The notes beneath the pieces were generated by a model that saw only the letters and a program-made list of their open reading frames with translations, had not been told where the DNA came from and did not search any database. From positions 100,282 to 164,281 of the forward strand of contig JAAYAY010000028.1 in the NCBI GenBank assembly GCA_012719125.1: a stretch of 64,000 nucleotides of DNA, read 5' to 3'. Position numbers and translations under genes: made by a program. This DNA comes from Planctomycetaceae bacterium (GTDB lineage Bacteria; Planctomycetota; Planctomycetia; Pirellulales; Thermoguttaceae). Of the stretch, positions 1 to 9,609 are shown one piece after another (position 1 is the first letter of the stretch; every line of letters begins with the position of its first letter).

Positions 1-2
1 AT

Positions 3-2102
3 GATGCCCGGACGCTGTTCTTTTCCTATCGCCGCAAGGACGAGTCGCACTGGCATCTCTGGCGAATCAACGCCGACGGCAGCGGGTTGCGGCAACTGAC
101 GGACGGTCCGTTCTACGATGTGAGTCCCTGCCCCATGCCCAACGGCGACGTCGTGTTCGTCTCCACGCGCCGGTTCGGCCACACCGTTTGCCAGCCCGGC
201 CCGGCATCGAATCTCTACCGCATGTCGGCAGACGGCCAGGATGTGCGCTGCGTGAGCATGAACACGCTTTCCGACTTCAGCCCCCAGATGCTCCCTGACG
301 GCCGCGTCTTGTTCACTCGTTGGGAGTACATCGATCGCGACCTGACCTACCGTCAGAGCCTTTGGACGCAGTATCCCGACGGCACCGTCTTCCAGTTGTA
401 TTTCGGCAACATGGTCCGCGATGTCGGCACCTTCTGGCAGGCCCGGCCGCTACCGGACCGCAACGATCGTGTGGTGGCCACCTTTGCGCCCCATCACGGC
501 TTTCCGCACGGGGCCATCGGCCTGATCGATCGCAGTGCCGGCCCGGAGGAGCCTCGCGGGAAGGGCTTCCGCTACATCACCCCTGGCTTCGACACGATCG
601 GCGATCGCCGGCAGGAATGGGCCTATCGCGATCCGTTCCCGATCAGCGATCGTTCTTTCCTTTGCTCTCAAGGCGACGCCCAACTGCAGCGGTTTCGCAT
701 TCATCAGATCGACGCCGAAGGGCGCCGCCGATTGCTCTACGAAGACCCCGTACAGAGTTGTTTCTTTCCCATTCCCCTGAAACCCAAGGCCGCTCCGGTC
801 AAGATCCCCGATCGTGTCGAGGCCCCGGCGTCGGCTCCCGATTCGACGGAGAGCAACCCGACCGGCACGCTGCTTCTGGGTGACGTTTACCAGGGATTGG
901 AGCCGGCGATCGCCCGCGGACGAGTGAAGTCGATTCGCGTCATGGAGCAGGTTCGCAAGACCGAGGATCTCGTATCCCGGGCCTACGATCAATCGCCCGT
1001 GATGAGCTACGGCACGTACTACGCCAAGCGCGATTGGGGCACCGTGCCGGTTGAGGAGGACGGTTCGGCCCATTTCCGCGTGCCGGCCCTGCGCGAGATC
1101 TACTTCCAGGTTCTCGATGCCGAAGGGCGGGAACTGCAACGGATGACTTCCGCACTCCAGCTCATGCCGGGCGAGCGGGTCAGTTGCATCGGCTGCCACG
1201 AACCACGGCAGTCGTCGCCCCGATCGGTCGCCGGATATCCGCTGGCCGCGGGCAGGCCTCCACGCAACCTCACCGCGCCCGTGTGGGGTAAGGACGGCGT
1301 CCTTGACTATCCTTCCCTCGTTCAGCCGGTGCTGGACAGGTACTGTGTCGAGTGCCACAGCGGTCCCGCTCCTGACGGTGGCTGCGATCTGAGCGGCGAC
1401 AAGACGCGCTATTTCAGCATGTCCTACGACAATCTCCTCGGTCGCAGCCGATCCTATCGGCAGCACGACATGGCCACCGGCGAGATGCTCCCCGAAGAGG
1501 CCGCCAAGGGCCGGCCGCTCGTCCATTTCTTCTGGCTCCTGCGTACGCCTACGGCCGTGAACCAGCCGCTCATGACGGGCACATTCGCCAGCCGTCTGCC
1601 GGAATACTTCGAGGAATCCCACGTCGGGCGTCCCGTTCCGCCGAAAGACAGGCAACGCATCTATGCCTGGATCGACGCCAACGTCCCCTACTACGGCACC
1701 TACGCCCACAGCCGCCCCGCCGCGCCCGGTCGCCGCGACCTCTGCTGCGACGCCGTCACGGGGCAGCCCTCGCACTGGTACGTCAAGGGCTTCCTCGGCG
1801 TCTACGACCGCCGCTGCGCCGAGTGCCACGGCAAGCTGGAGGGCACCATCGACTGGGAGGGCCGCTTCGCCTGGATCAACTTCACCCATCCGGGACTCAG
1901 TCCGGCGTTGACGGCTCACCTGCCCAAAGAAGCCGGCGGCCGCGGCGTCCCGGTGTCTTCCGATGGCGGTTTCCTGTTCCCATCGACGGGCGATCCAGAC
2001 TATCGTACGATGCTGGAATCGATCGAGACCGGTAAGCGGCTGTCGCTGGAGACCCCACGGGCTGACATGCCGGGCTTCACCAACGCCCGGCCGGAACCGT
2101 AG
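3..2102 (+). CDS. HzsA-related propeller/multiheme cytochrome protein, 5' end outside window
   Basis: The reading frame is open from the first bases of the window, so the gene starts upstream; an internal TTG at 87 is not a convincing start. The N-terminal half has TolB-like propeller repeats (WRINADGSGLRQLTDG, then LYRMSADG). Three haem-binding CxxCH motifs follow: CIGCH near 1184, CVECH near 1342 and CAECH near 1816. The layout of propeller, a 'LQLMPGERVSCIGCHEP' segment and terminal haems is that of the planctomycete HzsA-related proteins, which resemble the hydrazine synthase alpha subunit but occur in many non-anammox planctomycetes. It probably acts outside the cytoplasmic membrane in electron transfer; its substrate is unknown. 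The downstream secreted protein starts 84 bases after the stop. Confidence 0.8.
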   Translation, partial: DARTLFFSYRRKDESHWHLWRINADGSGLRQLTDGPFYDVSPCPMPNGDVVFVSTRRFGHTVCQPGPASNLYRMSADGQDVRCVSMNTLSDFSPQMLPDGRVLFTRWEYIDRDLTYRQSLWTQYPDGTVFQLYFGNMVRDVGTFWQARPLPDRNDRVVATFAPHHGFPHGAIGLIDRSAGPEEPRGKGFRYITPGFDTIGDRRQEWAYRDPFPISDRSFLCSQGDAQLQRFRIHQIDAEGRRRLLYEDPVQSCFFPIPLKPKAAPVKIPDRVEAPASAPDSTESNPTGTLLLGDVYQGLEPAIARGRVKSIRVMEQVRKTEDLVSRAYDQSPVMSYGTYYAKRDWGTVPVEEDGSAHFRVPALREIYFQVLDAEGRELQRMTSALQLMPGERVSCIGCHEPRQSSPRSVAGYPLAAGRPPRNLTAPVWGKDGVLDYPSLVQPVLDRYCVECHSGPAPDGGCDLSGDKTRYFSMSYDNLLGRSRSYRQHDMATGEMLPEEAAKGRPLVHFFWLLRTPTAVNQPLMTGTFASRLPEYFEESHVGRPVPPKDRQRIYAWIDANVPYYGTYAHSRPAAPGRRDLCCDAVTGQPSHWYVKGFLGVYDRRCAECHGKLEGTIDWEGRFAWINFTHPGLSPALTAHLPKEAGGRGVPVSSDGGFLFPSTGDPDYRTMLESIETGKRLSLETPRADMPGFTNARPEP

Positions 2103-2185
2103 TGAAGGCGGTTCGGGTGACACGTTCCGGAACGGACGTCAAAGGGTCGGCAAGACGATCATTCTCCTACCAAACGGGTGCTTCT

Positions 2186-4258
2186 GTGAAACACACTCCT
2201 CGAAATTCCGCCAGATTCGTCTTCCTTACGGTTGGCCCCGCGGTTCTTCTCTTGGCGACCGTTATTCCGTCAGCAACCGTCGGTGCAAACGAAGACACTT
2301 TGGAGTGGACGTTTGACGAACAGACAACGCATCTGGCAGCACGTCGTGCCGATACGGAGTTGCAATGGCAAAGCACCGGCCTTGCCGAAATAGCCTATTG
2401 GGATGACGCCGGAGCCGAGAGACGACAGGAAGTGGTGCCCAAGACAGGATGGACATTTGAATTTCATTCGGCCGGGAACTCGCGTCAGGTTGTTTGCCGG
2501 CAGGCCGAGTTGGGATTCGCCTTTCCGATGAACTTCAATGCCGACGGCGACGTGCTCAGCGTCGAGGTCCCGGCAGCCGGCATCTCGGAGACGAGCGGCG
2601 TTCGGCTGAAGACTCTGCGTCTCCTGCCTCGTTTCGGTGCGGCAACCGAGGGTGAGGAGGGCTACCTGGTAATCGCCCAGCAGTCGGGCGCGACCTGCCT
2701 GTTCCGCGACAAGAAGCCGGCCGAACACTGGGTGTCGGTCTATCAGAGCATCTGCCAGTGTCCCATGCCCGTGTTCGGCGCCGTGCGAGGAACGACCGGC
2801 ATGGCCGGGATTGTGGCGAGCGGGCAGTACGACGCCCGCGTCTGCATCAGCACGGCCTGGGGACCGCGGAAGGAGTATGCGATCGACCCCGCCTTCACCT
2901 TGCGGTCGGCCCCCAAGGAGCCGCGTCTAGCCGACAATTTGGCCGTCCAATATCACTTTCTGCCCGCCGACGAGGCTTCGTGGTTAGGCGTGGCGAAACG
3001 TTATCGGCAGCACAACTTCGTCCATCGCGACATACGGCCGCTGCGCGACCGAGCAGCGTCTTCACCTCCCTTGGCCTACTCGGCGCAGGCCTTGCAGGTC
3101 CGGGTCCGGCTGGGAGTGAAGCCGGTGCCACACGAGGTCACTGAGCAGACGCCGGAGAATGAACCGCCCGTGCGGGTGTTCTGCGACTTCGCGCGGCTCA
3201 GGGACATCTTTGACGAATGTGACCGCCAGGGGATCGAGCGAGCCGAGTTTTGCCTGGTCGGGTGGAACCGCGGCGGCCACGACGGCCGCTACCCGCAGAT
3301 TTTCCCCGTCGAGCCGGCGCTGGGCGGCGAAACGGAACTTCGCGAGACGATCCGCCATGGGCAGTCGCTCGGTTACCAGGTTGTGGCCCACGACTGCTAC
3401 TACGGAGCCTATCGAATTTCGGAAGACTGGAGCGAGGCTTACCTTCGCAAGCGTTTCGACGGCACGCCGGTAAAAGGCGGCGTGTGGGGCGGCGGACAGA
3501 GCTACAATATCTGTCTCGTGCGTGCCGACGAACTCTTCGTCCGACGCGACCTGCCGCGGATTCGCCAACTCGGTTTCCAGGGGTGTCACTATTCCGACGT
3601 CCTTTCGATTCTCGGTCCGCGTCCGTGCTTCGATCCCCGGCATCCGCAGACGCGCAGCCAGGATGCCGAGGCAGCGGTGCGGATTCTCGCCCGGGCACGC
3701 GAGACATTCGGCGGGGCCCAATCGGAAGGTTCGCTCGATTTCGCCGCCCCGGCCCTCGATCGCTTGCTCTATATCGATTGCGACAAGTGGTCTCCGCTGG
3801 CAAAGAAGCCGTATGTCGACTCGCGTGTGCCCCTCTACCAGACGGTCTATCACGGCGTGCTGCTTTACAACCTGTCGACCGAAGTGGTCAACAGCCTTCC
3901 CGGAGAGGAAGGCTACCTGCGCAACATCGAGTATGGAGGCGCGCCGCTGGCCTATTTCTACGGCCACTTCCTCCTCGACGAGAGCAAGAACTGGCTGGGG
4001 CAGCGCGACTACCGCTACGACGACGCCGAAGGTCTCAAGCAGGCGGTGGCCGGGCTCCGGCGTGTCTTCGACGACCTTGAGCGACTCGGGCATCTGCAGA
4101 TGGAGTTTCTCGACGGGCATCGGCAGTTGGCCGACGAGGTGTTCGAAACCACCTACAGCAACGGTCAGCGGGTGGTGGTGAATTATGGAGAGCGTCCCTA
4201 TTCTCTCAGCGACGGACAAACGGTCTCATCGCGTGCCTATGTGCTGCTTGAGAATTGA
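2186..4258 (+). CDS. Secreted barrel-like protein, possible DUF5696/glycosidase type
   Basis: A 690-residue protein. I chose the GTG start at 2186 because it is followed directly by a signal peptide (basic VKHTPRNSAR, then a hydrophobic stretch, cleavage near ATVGANE); the frame is open back to 2102. The middle part contains FCLVGWNRGGHDGRYPQ and YQVVAHDCYYGAY, and later DVLSILGPRPCFDPRHP. These aromatic and Asp/His-rich stretches look like strand ends of a TIM-barrel glycosidase of the DUF5696 kind. I cannot point to catalytic residues with certainty, so the function remains a guess: a secreted carbohydrate-active enzyme. The last 85 bases are duplicated in decayed form at 4417-4499. Confidence 0.6.
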   Translation: MKHTPRNSARFVFLTVGPAVLLLATVIPSATVGANEDTLEWTFDEQTTHLAARRADTELQWQSTGLAEIAYWDDAGAERRQEVVPKTGWTFEFHSAGNSRQVVCRQAELGFAFPMNFNADGDVLSVEVPAAGISETSGVRLKTLRLLPRFGAATEGEEGYLVIAQQSGATCLFRDKKPAEHWVSVYQSICQCPMPVFGAVRGTTGMAGIVASGQYDARVCISTAWGPRKEYAIDPAFTLRSAPKEPRLADNLAVQYHFLPADEASWLGVAKRYRQHNFVHRDIRPLRDRAASSPPLAYSAQALQVRVRLGVKPVPHEVTEQTPENEPPVRVFCDFARLRDIFDECDRQGIERAEFCLVGWNRGGHDGRYPQIFPVEPALGGETELRETIRHGQSLGYQVVAHDCYYGAYRISEDWSEAYLRKRFDGTPVKGGVWGGGQSYNICLVRADELFVRRDLPRIRQLGFQGCHYSDVLSILGPRPCFDPRHPQTRSQDAEAAVRILARARETFGGAQSEGSLDFAAPALDRLLYIDCDKWSPLAKKPYVDSRVPLYQTVYHGVLLYNLSTEVVNSLPGEEGYLRNIEYGGAPLAYFYGHFLLDESKNWLGQRDYRYDDAEGLKQAVAGLRRVFDDLERLGHLQMEFLDGHRQLADEVFETTYSNGQRVVVNYGERPYSLSDGQTVSSRAYVLLEN

Positions 4259-4328
4259 GGCTGTCCCGAATCCCAACCCCCCCGTTCGGTCGATAGTGAA
4301 TCCATACGCAGCGTTCCGATCGATGATC

Positions 4329-4500
4329 ATGCCGGACTTCGCCAACGCCCGGCCGGAACCGTAGTCAGGGCTGCCCAGGCGGCACGTTTCAGAGCGGAAG
4401 CCAGACCGTCCATCACAGATGGAACTCCCCGACAGGCATCGGCAGCTTGGCTGAGGACCTGTTCGAGACCAGTCAAAGCACCGGTCAACAGGCGGTGACT
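4329..4500 (+). pseudogene. Relic of a tandem copy of the two upstream genes
   Basis: Bases 4329-4364 repeat the last 36 bases of the propeller-cytochrome gene (2067-2102) with two differences, including the stop codon and the encoded tail NARPEP. Similarity continues weakly past the stop to about 4400. Bases 4417-4499 then resemble 4096-4180, near the 3' end of the secreted barrel gene, with substitutions and an extra base that breaks the frame. The two fragments lie in the same order as their sources with about 2 kb missing between them. This is what remains after a tandem duplication and an internal deletion. From 4501 to 4858 I see no gene. Confidence 0.7.
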
Positions 4501-4858
4501 GCCTTCGGGGGAGCAGGCCCACTCGCTCTGTATATGGGACAGCCGTTCCGCGGCGGGGCGGTCCTTTGCTTGCGGAGCGCAGGTTTGGGCGGAACCGTGT
4601 CAATCAGTTGGTCCGATTCTCCATCCCCGCTCCTGGAGGGGATTAGCGATACACTCGCCAGAGTCGGATCTACTCGGCCGAACAGGGCCAAAGAAGGCAC
4701 GGCACCAAAGCGTTCGCAGAGTACATTCCCGAGAAGACGATTGACACTTGCCTAACCGTAGGACTATGATTCTGTTGGATTTTGGTAAGGCATTGTCCAA
4801 ATCCTTAGGTGACTTCTTCTTCCTTTTCCTCTTTTTCTCACTCTGTGGGGGTGTTCCC

Positions 4859-5941
4859 ATGTCTCACGTCTTACGCAAGAGACAAGCGTTCACGCTTGTC
4901 GAACTCCTTGTTGTGATTGCGATCATCGGCATCTTGATCGCACTGTTGTTACCGGCGGTGCAAGCAGCCCGCGAGGCCGCGCGCCGCGCCCAGTGCACGA
5001 ACCAGTTGAAACAGTTGGCTCTGGCGTGTCACAATTACCATGACTCGTACAAGTCGCTCCCGTCCCGGCGAGGCGGGACCAACCACGCCTTCAACGGCAG
5101 TGAGCGCACTTCCAACAACGGCGGACGCCTCGCCGCCTTCGTCCCTTTGCTCCCGTTCTTTGAGCAAAGCGCCATGTACGACCGGATCATGGCTGGAGAC
5201 TCCACTGCAAGTATCGCTCCTGGTGGTCCTGCGGCGTGGGCAGGTTGGAGCGTGTGGAACCGGGCGCCCGAAAATCTCCTGTGCCCCTCCGACTATGGCC
5301 CGCCCGATAGTGCCGAGCAGGACCACAGCTATGCGTTCTGCGTCGGCGATCAGACCGACAATCTGAACGACGGCAACAAGGCGAACTATCGCGGCTGCTT
5401 CGGGCGATGGAACACGTTTGCGGACATCCGCGACGGCACCAGCAACACGATCCTGATGAGCGAGCGCGTGCGATCGCGGGACTACGGCGTAACAACGGCC
5501 GGTCTTCGTACTCACGAGCTGTCCCAGGGAATCGCCAATTCGGTAACCGGGATGGACGTCCAACCGAACCTTTGCCTGGCAGTGAACGACAGTGGGTACT
5601 ATCGCCAAGGCGAGTCGGTCAAGGGGAGATGGGGCACGCTTTGGACGGACGGGCAAATGGAACGAGTCGGTTTCAACACCGTGCTGGCGCCCAACGCGCC
5701 TTCGTGCTCGCACGGAGGCAATGTCAACGCCGATAATACTTCGGGCGTCTATCCGCCGAATAGTGCCCACCCCGGCGGTGTGAACTGCGCCATGGCAGAC
5801 GGCTCGGTGACCTTCGTCAGCGAGACTATCGACACCGGCAACACGAGTGTGCGTACTGCCGGCAATTACTCAGGCCAGAGCTACTACGGCGTTTGGGGTG
5901 CATTGGGCTCCAGGTCCGGGAAGGAGCCAAATAAGCTTTAG
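4859..5941 (+). CDS. DUF1559 family protein with type IV pilin-like N-terminus
   Basis: 360 residues from the ATG at 4859; this start puts the prepilin signal at the very N-terminus ([18 protein letters not shown]). The class III signal (basic residues, then FTLVE) is cut and methylated by prepilin peptidase, and the hydrophobic helix anchors or assembles the protein. The conserved [19 protein letters not shown] and a terminal [14 protein letters not shown] motif are hallmarks of the planctomycete DUF1559 (SBP_bac_10) family, which exists in many copies per genome and whose job is not established. An in-frame extension upstream to 4748 exists but would bury the signal. A small lipoprotein gene follows, a common pairing for this family. 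Confidence 0.9.
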   Translation: MSHVLRKRQAFTLVELLVVIAIIGILIALLLPAVQAAREAARRAQCTNQLKQLALACHNYHDSYKSLPSRRGGTNHAFNGSERTSNNGGRLAAFVPLLPFFEQSAMYDRIMAGDSTASIAPGGPAAWAGWSVWNRAPENLLCPSDYGPPDSAEQDHSYAFCVGDQTDNLNDGNKANYRGCFGRWNTFADIRDGTSNTILMSERVRSRDYGVTTAGLRTHELSQGIANSVTGMDVQPNLCLAVNDSGYYRQGESVKGRWGTLWTDGQMERVGFNTVLAPNAPSCSHGGNVNADNTSGVYPPNSAHPGGVNCAMADGSVTFVSETIDTGNTSVRTAGNYSGQSYYGVWGALGSRSGKEPNKL

Positions 5942-5970
5942 TAGCCATTCTCGAGCAACGTTCTACTTTC

Positions 5971-6003
5971 CAGCACGGCGCTGGCAGTGCCAGCGCCGTG
6001 CTG
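5971..6003. terminator. Strong hairpin between DUF1559 and lipoprotein genes
   Basis: Two 16-base arms (CAGCACGGCGCTGGCA and its exact complement) separated by a single base. There is no T-run after it, so it may act as an mRNA-processing or stability hairpin that sets different levels of the two flanking genes rather than as a complete terminator. Confidence 0.5.
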
Positions 6004-6051
6004 CGTATCGTCTCTGAAACAAGTTCAAGCAGACCATAGGAGCAAATCGCA

Positions 6052-6522
6052 ATGAGTGTATTGAACACGCGGGTGGCAGTCTGTCTGATGATTGGAGCTC
6101 TGGCTCTTTCGCTCGGCTGTGCTCCGGAACAATCCGACCGGCCCAAGACCTATCCGGTGACCGGTACGGTTACCTACAACGGCGAGCCGGTAGCGGACGC
6201 CAATCTCAATTTCCAGCTTGTGGGCGGTTCGTCTTTCGCGCTGGCCAAGACCGATGCTTCCGGCAAGTACGCGCTGATGACCTTTGAGGCGGGCGACGGC
6301 GCCATTCCCGGCGAGTACAAGGTCACCATCTCAAAATTCGAGGCGGCGGCAGCGACGGGGACGGAAAACGAGGAAGAATATGCTCCGCCCGAGGAAGGGG
6401 CTGAGCCACCACCTTCGAAGAGCCTTCTTCCGGACAAGTACCGAAATCCCGAGACCTCGGGTTTCACCGCCACGGTTACCGAAGCCGGCCCCAATACGTT
6501 CGATTTCGAATTGACCGACTGA
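6052..6522 (+). CDS. Small lipoprotein, transthyretin/carboxypeptidase-regulatory-like
   Basis: 156 residues. The N-terminus has a lipoprotein signal ending in the lipobox LSLGC at about residue 23, so the protein is likely lipid-anchored. The rest (YPVTGTVTYNGEPVADANLNF, later GKYALMTFEAGDGAIPGEYKVTI) is the beta-sandwich pattern of the carboxypeptidase regulatory/transthyretin-like fold. Such lipoproteins follow DUF1559 genes again and again in planctomycetes, and here the gap is 110 bases with a hairpin inside. The exact role is unknown; an association with the DUF1559 product at the cell surface is inference. Confidence 0.85.
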   Translation: MSVLNTRVAVCLMIGALALSLGCAPEQSDRPKTYPVTGTVTYNGEPVADANLNFQLVGGSSFALAKTDASGKYALMTFEAGDGAIPGEYKVTISKFEAAAATGTENEEEYAPPEEGAEPPPSKSLLPDKYRNPETSGFTATVTEAGPNTFDFELTD

Positions 6523-6552
6523 TCCCGGCGATCTGACGAAAAAGCGATACAG

Positions 6553-6580
6553 GCGGGCGACACGGGTCGCCCGCTTTCTG
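6553..6580 (+). terminator. Intrinsic terminator after the lipoprotein gene
   Basis: GCGGGCGAC pairs with GTCGCCCGC across a four-base loop and is followed by TTTCTG, 30 bases past the stop codon. Confidence 0.65.
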
Positions 6581-6691
6581 TATTCTTGACGCTTCTCTTC
6601 TTGCGAGCAACAGGAGGCCGGAAGTGGCCTGGCTTCGATTGGTCGCCCTCGCGCATGGGCTGTGCTGGCGTCAGTAGGAGGTATGCACGCC

Positions 6692-8647
6692 ATGCCTGAG
6701 CTCGAATCTCTCGGTTCGGTTCCTCGCGCCCTGGCAGCAGTCATTCTCCTTCTCGCCAGCTCGGTCAGTGTCGGCAGCCTCTTCCGGCCGATCTCCGACG
6801 CGTCTTCTCAGAAACGCTGGAACTCTCGCCTGCTGCAAGTCATCGTCGGACTCAATCTGGTCGGGTTTCTTGGCATGGTTCTGGGCATCCTGGGTTTGCT
6901 CCCGGGCATGCGAAGCATCTGGCTGCTGCTGGGGCTAGCTCTCCTGCCGTTCCTACGATTCGGCAGGTCCCGCCGTCAACCTGGTGCAAGCCATCCGGGA
7001 AAGCGACTGTTTGTATCACGCCGCCCGTGGCAAATCGTACTCGTGACGGCTGTTTTCGCGGCCACCCTCGTTACTCTCTCGCCTGCGCTCTGCCCTCCTT
7101 CCGGCTGGGATGAACTGGTGTACCACGAGGTATTGCCACAGCGCTGGTTATCCTCCGGCTCACCGCAGTTCTATCCTGATCTCCCCTATTCCGGCTTTCC
7201 TGCCATGGGCGAAATCCTGTTCTGGCTGGTGGCGCCGCTCGAATCGAGCATTGCCCCGCGATTGCTGAACTGGGTCTGCTGGATGCTCGCCCTTCTCAGC
7301 CTCTACGGGGTGCTGCGTCGCTATCTGGAACGCTTCTCGGCAACCGTTCTGACGGTCGTTTTTCCACTCAGCGAGACAGGCTTGCTCGTCGCGGAGAATT
7401 GCTACGTTGAGACGATCGTGATGATGAACCTGGGCGCCATGCTCCTCGCCACCGCGTCGATGCGGCGGGAGCGTATCGAAGGTTCCTGGCGTCTCCCTGT
7501 TGTTTTGGGTGTACTGGTAGGTGGAGCCGCGGCCGTGAAGCTGACCGGTGCCGCGGTGGCGGTTGTGCCGTGTGTGTGGTATGCCTACATCTATCGGCGT
7601 GACCGTTCTCACCAAGTTGCGATCGCTCAGCGGTCGGTGATTTGTCTGGCGACGGCGATGATGGTTGCCTTCCCGTTCTACCTGCGACCGTGGTTGGCAA
7701 CGGGAAATCCCTTCTATCCGTATTTTTCCCATTGGTTCGCTACCGATCCGGCCGTCCTCGAAATGAGTCGGCATCAGCATGCGATGGGCGAGGTAGGTTT
7801 CGGGGTGAAGGGGTTTGCACCTTTTGTCACGGGCCCGTTGCTGCTTGCCTTCAACTCGGCAACCTACGACGGGCGTTTCGGCTGGCAACTCATTGGGTTC
7901 GTCGCTCTGGCCGTCGTCGCCGTCATGGCGGCCCGTCGCCCAAGAGCGCGTCTGACGGTGTTCTGGCCGGCATCGGTCGCCCTCTGGTTCTACCTGTTCT
8001 GGTTCTTCACTGCCCAGCAGGCTCGTTTCGCCATACCGGCAGTGCTGGCCATCGCCGTCCTGGGCGGTGCGGGCCTCCATCAACTCCGAGGGGCCTGGCG
8101 ACGAGGTGCACTTGCAGCCCTGACGGTCGCGGCGCTGGCGAGCATTCCCTGGGAGCGAACCGGGTACTACTGGTACTCCATCCTTGCCGCAACGGGACGA
8201 GTCAGCCGCGAGGACTACGTCCATAACATGACCGATCGAGTCTACCTGCCGCTGGTTCAGGCGATCGACGCCTTGACGCCGCCGGACGCAAAACTCTTGC
8301 TCCTCTACGAGCATCGCGGCTTCTACCTCCCTCGCCAGAACGTCATTGGCACACCTCTGTTTCAGGAAGGACCATTTACCCCGCCGGAACACTATGCCGA
8401 CCCGGATCACGTTATGGACGTGCTACGGCGCGAGCAGATTACCCATGTCGTCATCCCAAGCGTGGCCATGGGGCCTGACTGCACGGAGGACTGGTTGGAG
8501 CGTCAAACGCCGTTCCTGGCTGCCATCGACGCCTGTGTCCTGCAGGGCAAGCTCCTTGTCGTGTGGAAATCCGAAGCCTATCTGCTTGTGGCAGTGCAAA
8601 CCGGCCGTTCATCGGATCGCGTGCCGTTGAGTGATTCGGAGCGGTAG
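6692..8647 (+). CDS. Polytopic membrane protein, ArnT/PMT-like glycosyltransferase
   Basis: 651 residues with about a dozen hydrophobic helices. I chose ATG 6692 because a clear TAGGAGGT lies nine bases upstream; an earlier in-frame start at 6662 lacks one. The first periplasmic loop holds GWDELVYHEVLPQ, with the acidic and histidine residues typical of GT-C glycosyltransferases of the ArnT/PMT/RgtA kind that use polyprenyl-linked sugars. The C-terminal soluble part contains PPDAKLLLLYEHRGFYLPR. Sugar and acceptor cannot be deduced. It stands alone between the lipoprotein gene and a repeat-rich gap. Confidence 0.7.
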   Translation: MPELESLGSVPRALAAVILLLASSVSVGSLFRPISDASSQKRWNSRLLQVIVGLNLVGFLGMVLGILGLLPGMRSIWLLLGLALLPFLRFGRSRRQPGASHPGKRLFVSRRPWQIVLVTAVFAATLVTLSPALCPPSGWDELVYHEVLPQRWLSSGSPQFYPDLPYSGFPAMGEILFWLVAPLESSIAPRLLNWVCWMLALLSLYGVLRRYLERFSATVLTVVFPLSETGLLVAENCYVETIVMMNLGAMLLATASMRRERIEGSWRLPVVLGVLVGGAAAVKLTGAAVAVVPCVWYAYIYRRDRSHQVAIAQRSVICLATAMMVAFPFYLRPWLATGNPFYPYFSHWFATDPAVLEMSRHQHAMGEVGFGVKGFAPFVTGPLLLAFNSATYDGRFGWQLIGFVALAVVAVMAARRPRARLTVFWPASVALWFYLFWFFTAQQARFAIPAVLAIAVLGGAGLHQLRGAWRRGALAALTVAALASIPWERTGYYWYSILAATGRVSREDYVHNMTDRVYLPLVQAIDALTPPDAKLLLLYEHRGFYLPRQNVIGTPLFQEGPFTPPEHYADPDHVMDVLRREQITHVVIPSVAMGPDCTEDWLERQTPFLAAIDACVLQGKLLVVWKSEAYLLVAVQTGRSSDRVPLSDSER

Positions 8648-8772
8648 ATCGTCTGGGCCTTGCGGGACACCCGATGGGCGTCATCCGCAACGACCTATAC
8701 CAGTTGGGGTTTGTTAAACTCGAAGTCTCAGGAAAAACAAGGCGATACATACGCTCTTTCGGGGGGGCGCCC

Positions 8773-8873
8773 GAGGCGCTGTGTATTGGGTGGCACGCCC
8801 ATCGCGTAGCGATGGGCGTGGATCGCCAGATCACCACGCCCATCGCTACACTCTGAGCGTGCCACCCATGAAT
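8773..8873. repeat. Palindromic interspersed element, copy A
   Basis: An imperfect palindrome about 80 bases long (8788-8867) with outer arms GGGTGGCACGC and GCGTGCCACCC and inner arms around GCGATGGGCGTGG and CCACGCCCATCGC. A second copy lies at 14737-14840 in the opposite orientation, and similarity extends past the palindrome into CTGTGTATT on one side and ATGAAT on the other. It looks like a non-autonomous mobile element or a processed structured repeat. The remainder of 8648-9073 shows no gene. Confidence 0.75.
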
Positions 8874-9073
8874 TGTCCGGGCCGGAGCACCGGCACGTCA
8901 CCTGGACAATTCGGTCCCTGCGTTGACGAGTTGAAGGAGCGAAGTGCTCCGGTGAACCTAGGTTGCCTGTCCGATTCACATATTCTGGACGAGGTTTGCG
9001 GCACGGGACATAATAGACGGTGTGGTCCGAACGGGCCGGCGGCAGCGAGTGTGCAGAGTACGCAGGGCGTAGG

Positions 9074-9337
9074 ATGGCTGAATTCTTTGAGGACCCGACC
9101 GTACAATTGGTCATCTGGCTGGCGGTCCTTGCGGCAATCATTGCCGTTGCGGTTTACGTCATCATGCGAATCCGATCCGAGCCGGCACAAAGCGAACCGG
9201 TGGCCAGCGAAATGCTTTCAAAATTTCGAGAACTCCGCGGGCAAGGTGACCTCAGCGAGGAAGAATTCCGAACAATAAAGACTACATTGACGGAACAACT
9301 TCAACACGAGTTAAAGGATAACGAGGGAAAGGGTTAG
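9074..9337 (+). CDS. Small single-helix membrane protein, SHOCT-like tail
   Basis: 87 residues from ATG 9074, with AGG just before the start. One transmembrane helix (LVIWLAVLAAIIAVAVYVIM, residues 11-30) is followed by a short soluble tail, KFRELRGQGDLSEEEFRTIK. The tail fits the SHOCT pattern (short C-terminal helix pair with a G-x-(I/L)-(S/T)-x-E-E-(F/Y) core), thought to mediate oligomerisation. The specific role is unknown. The 270 bases between this gene and clpX show no gene. Confidence 0.65.
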   Translation: MAEFFEDPTVQLVIWLAVLAAIIAVAVYVIMRIRSEPAQSEPVASEMLSKFRELRGQGDLSEEEFRTIKTTLTEQLQHELKDNEGKG

Positions 9338-9609
9338 GACGCTCGCTTGAGACCTGATCGGAAGCAGGGATCGCGGCGATCGTGCTGACCGGGGAGGCGT
9401 TCCCTAAGGAGAGGGACAAAACCCGCAGCCACCTACTCGCGTAGGAACCACTGGCGCCCAAGCTCGAAAAAGCGTGGACAAGGATGCCCAGAGGCCGAAT
9501 CGGTCGCCTTATCCGGCGGCCGGCCGTCGAGCGACACCTGGAGTCTGACACCCGCGGTTTGCACCTGCAACGAGCCGTGCGAACACACAACCGAAAGGAT
9601 TGACTGAGT

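Noticed and set aside
4447..4755. A 102-codon open frame after the barrel gene
   Set aside because: Its first part is the frame-shifted relic of the duplicated gene end, and the remainder has no coding character.
9338..9609. A possible small RNA or leader upstream of clpX
   Set aside because: No convincing stem-loop, terminator or conserved motif could be found by eye.
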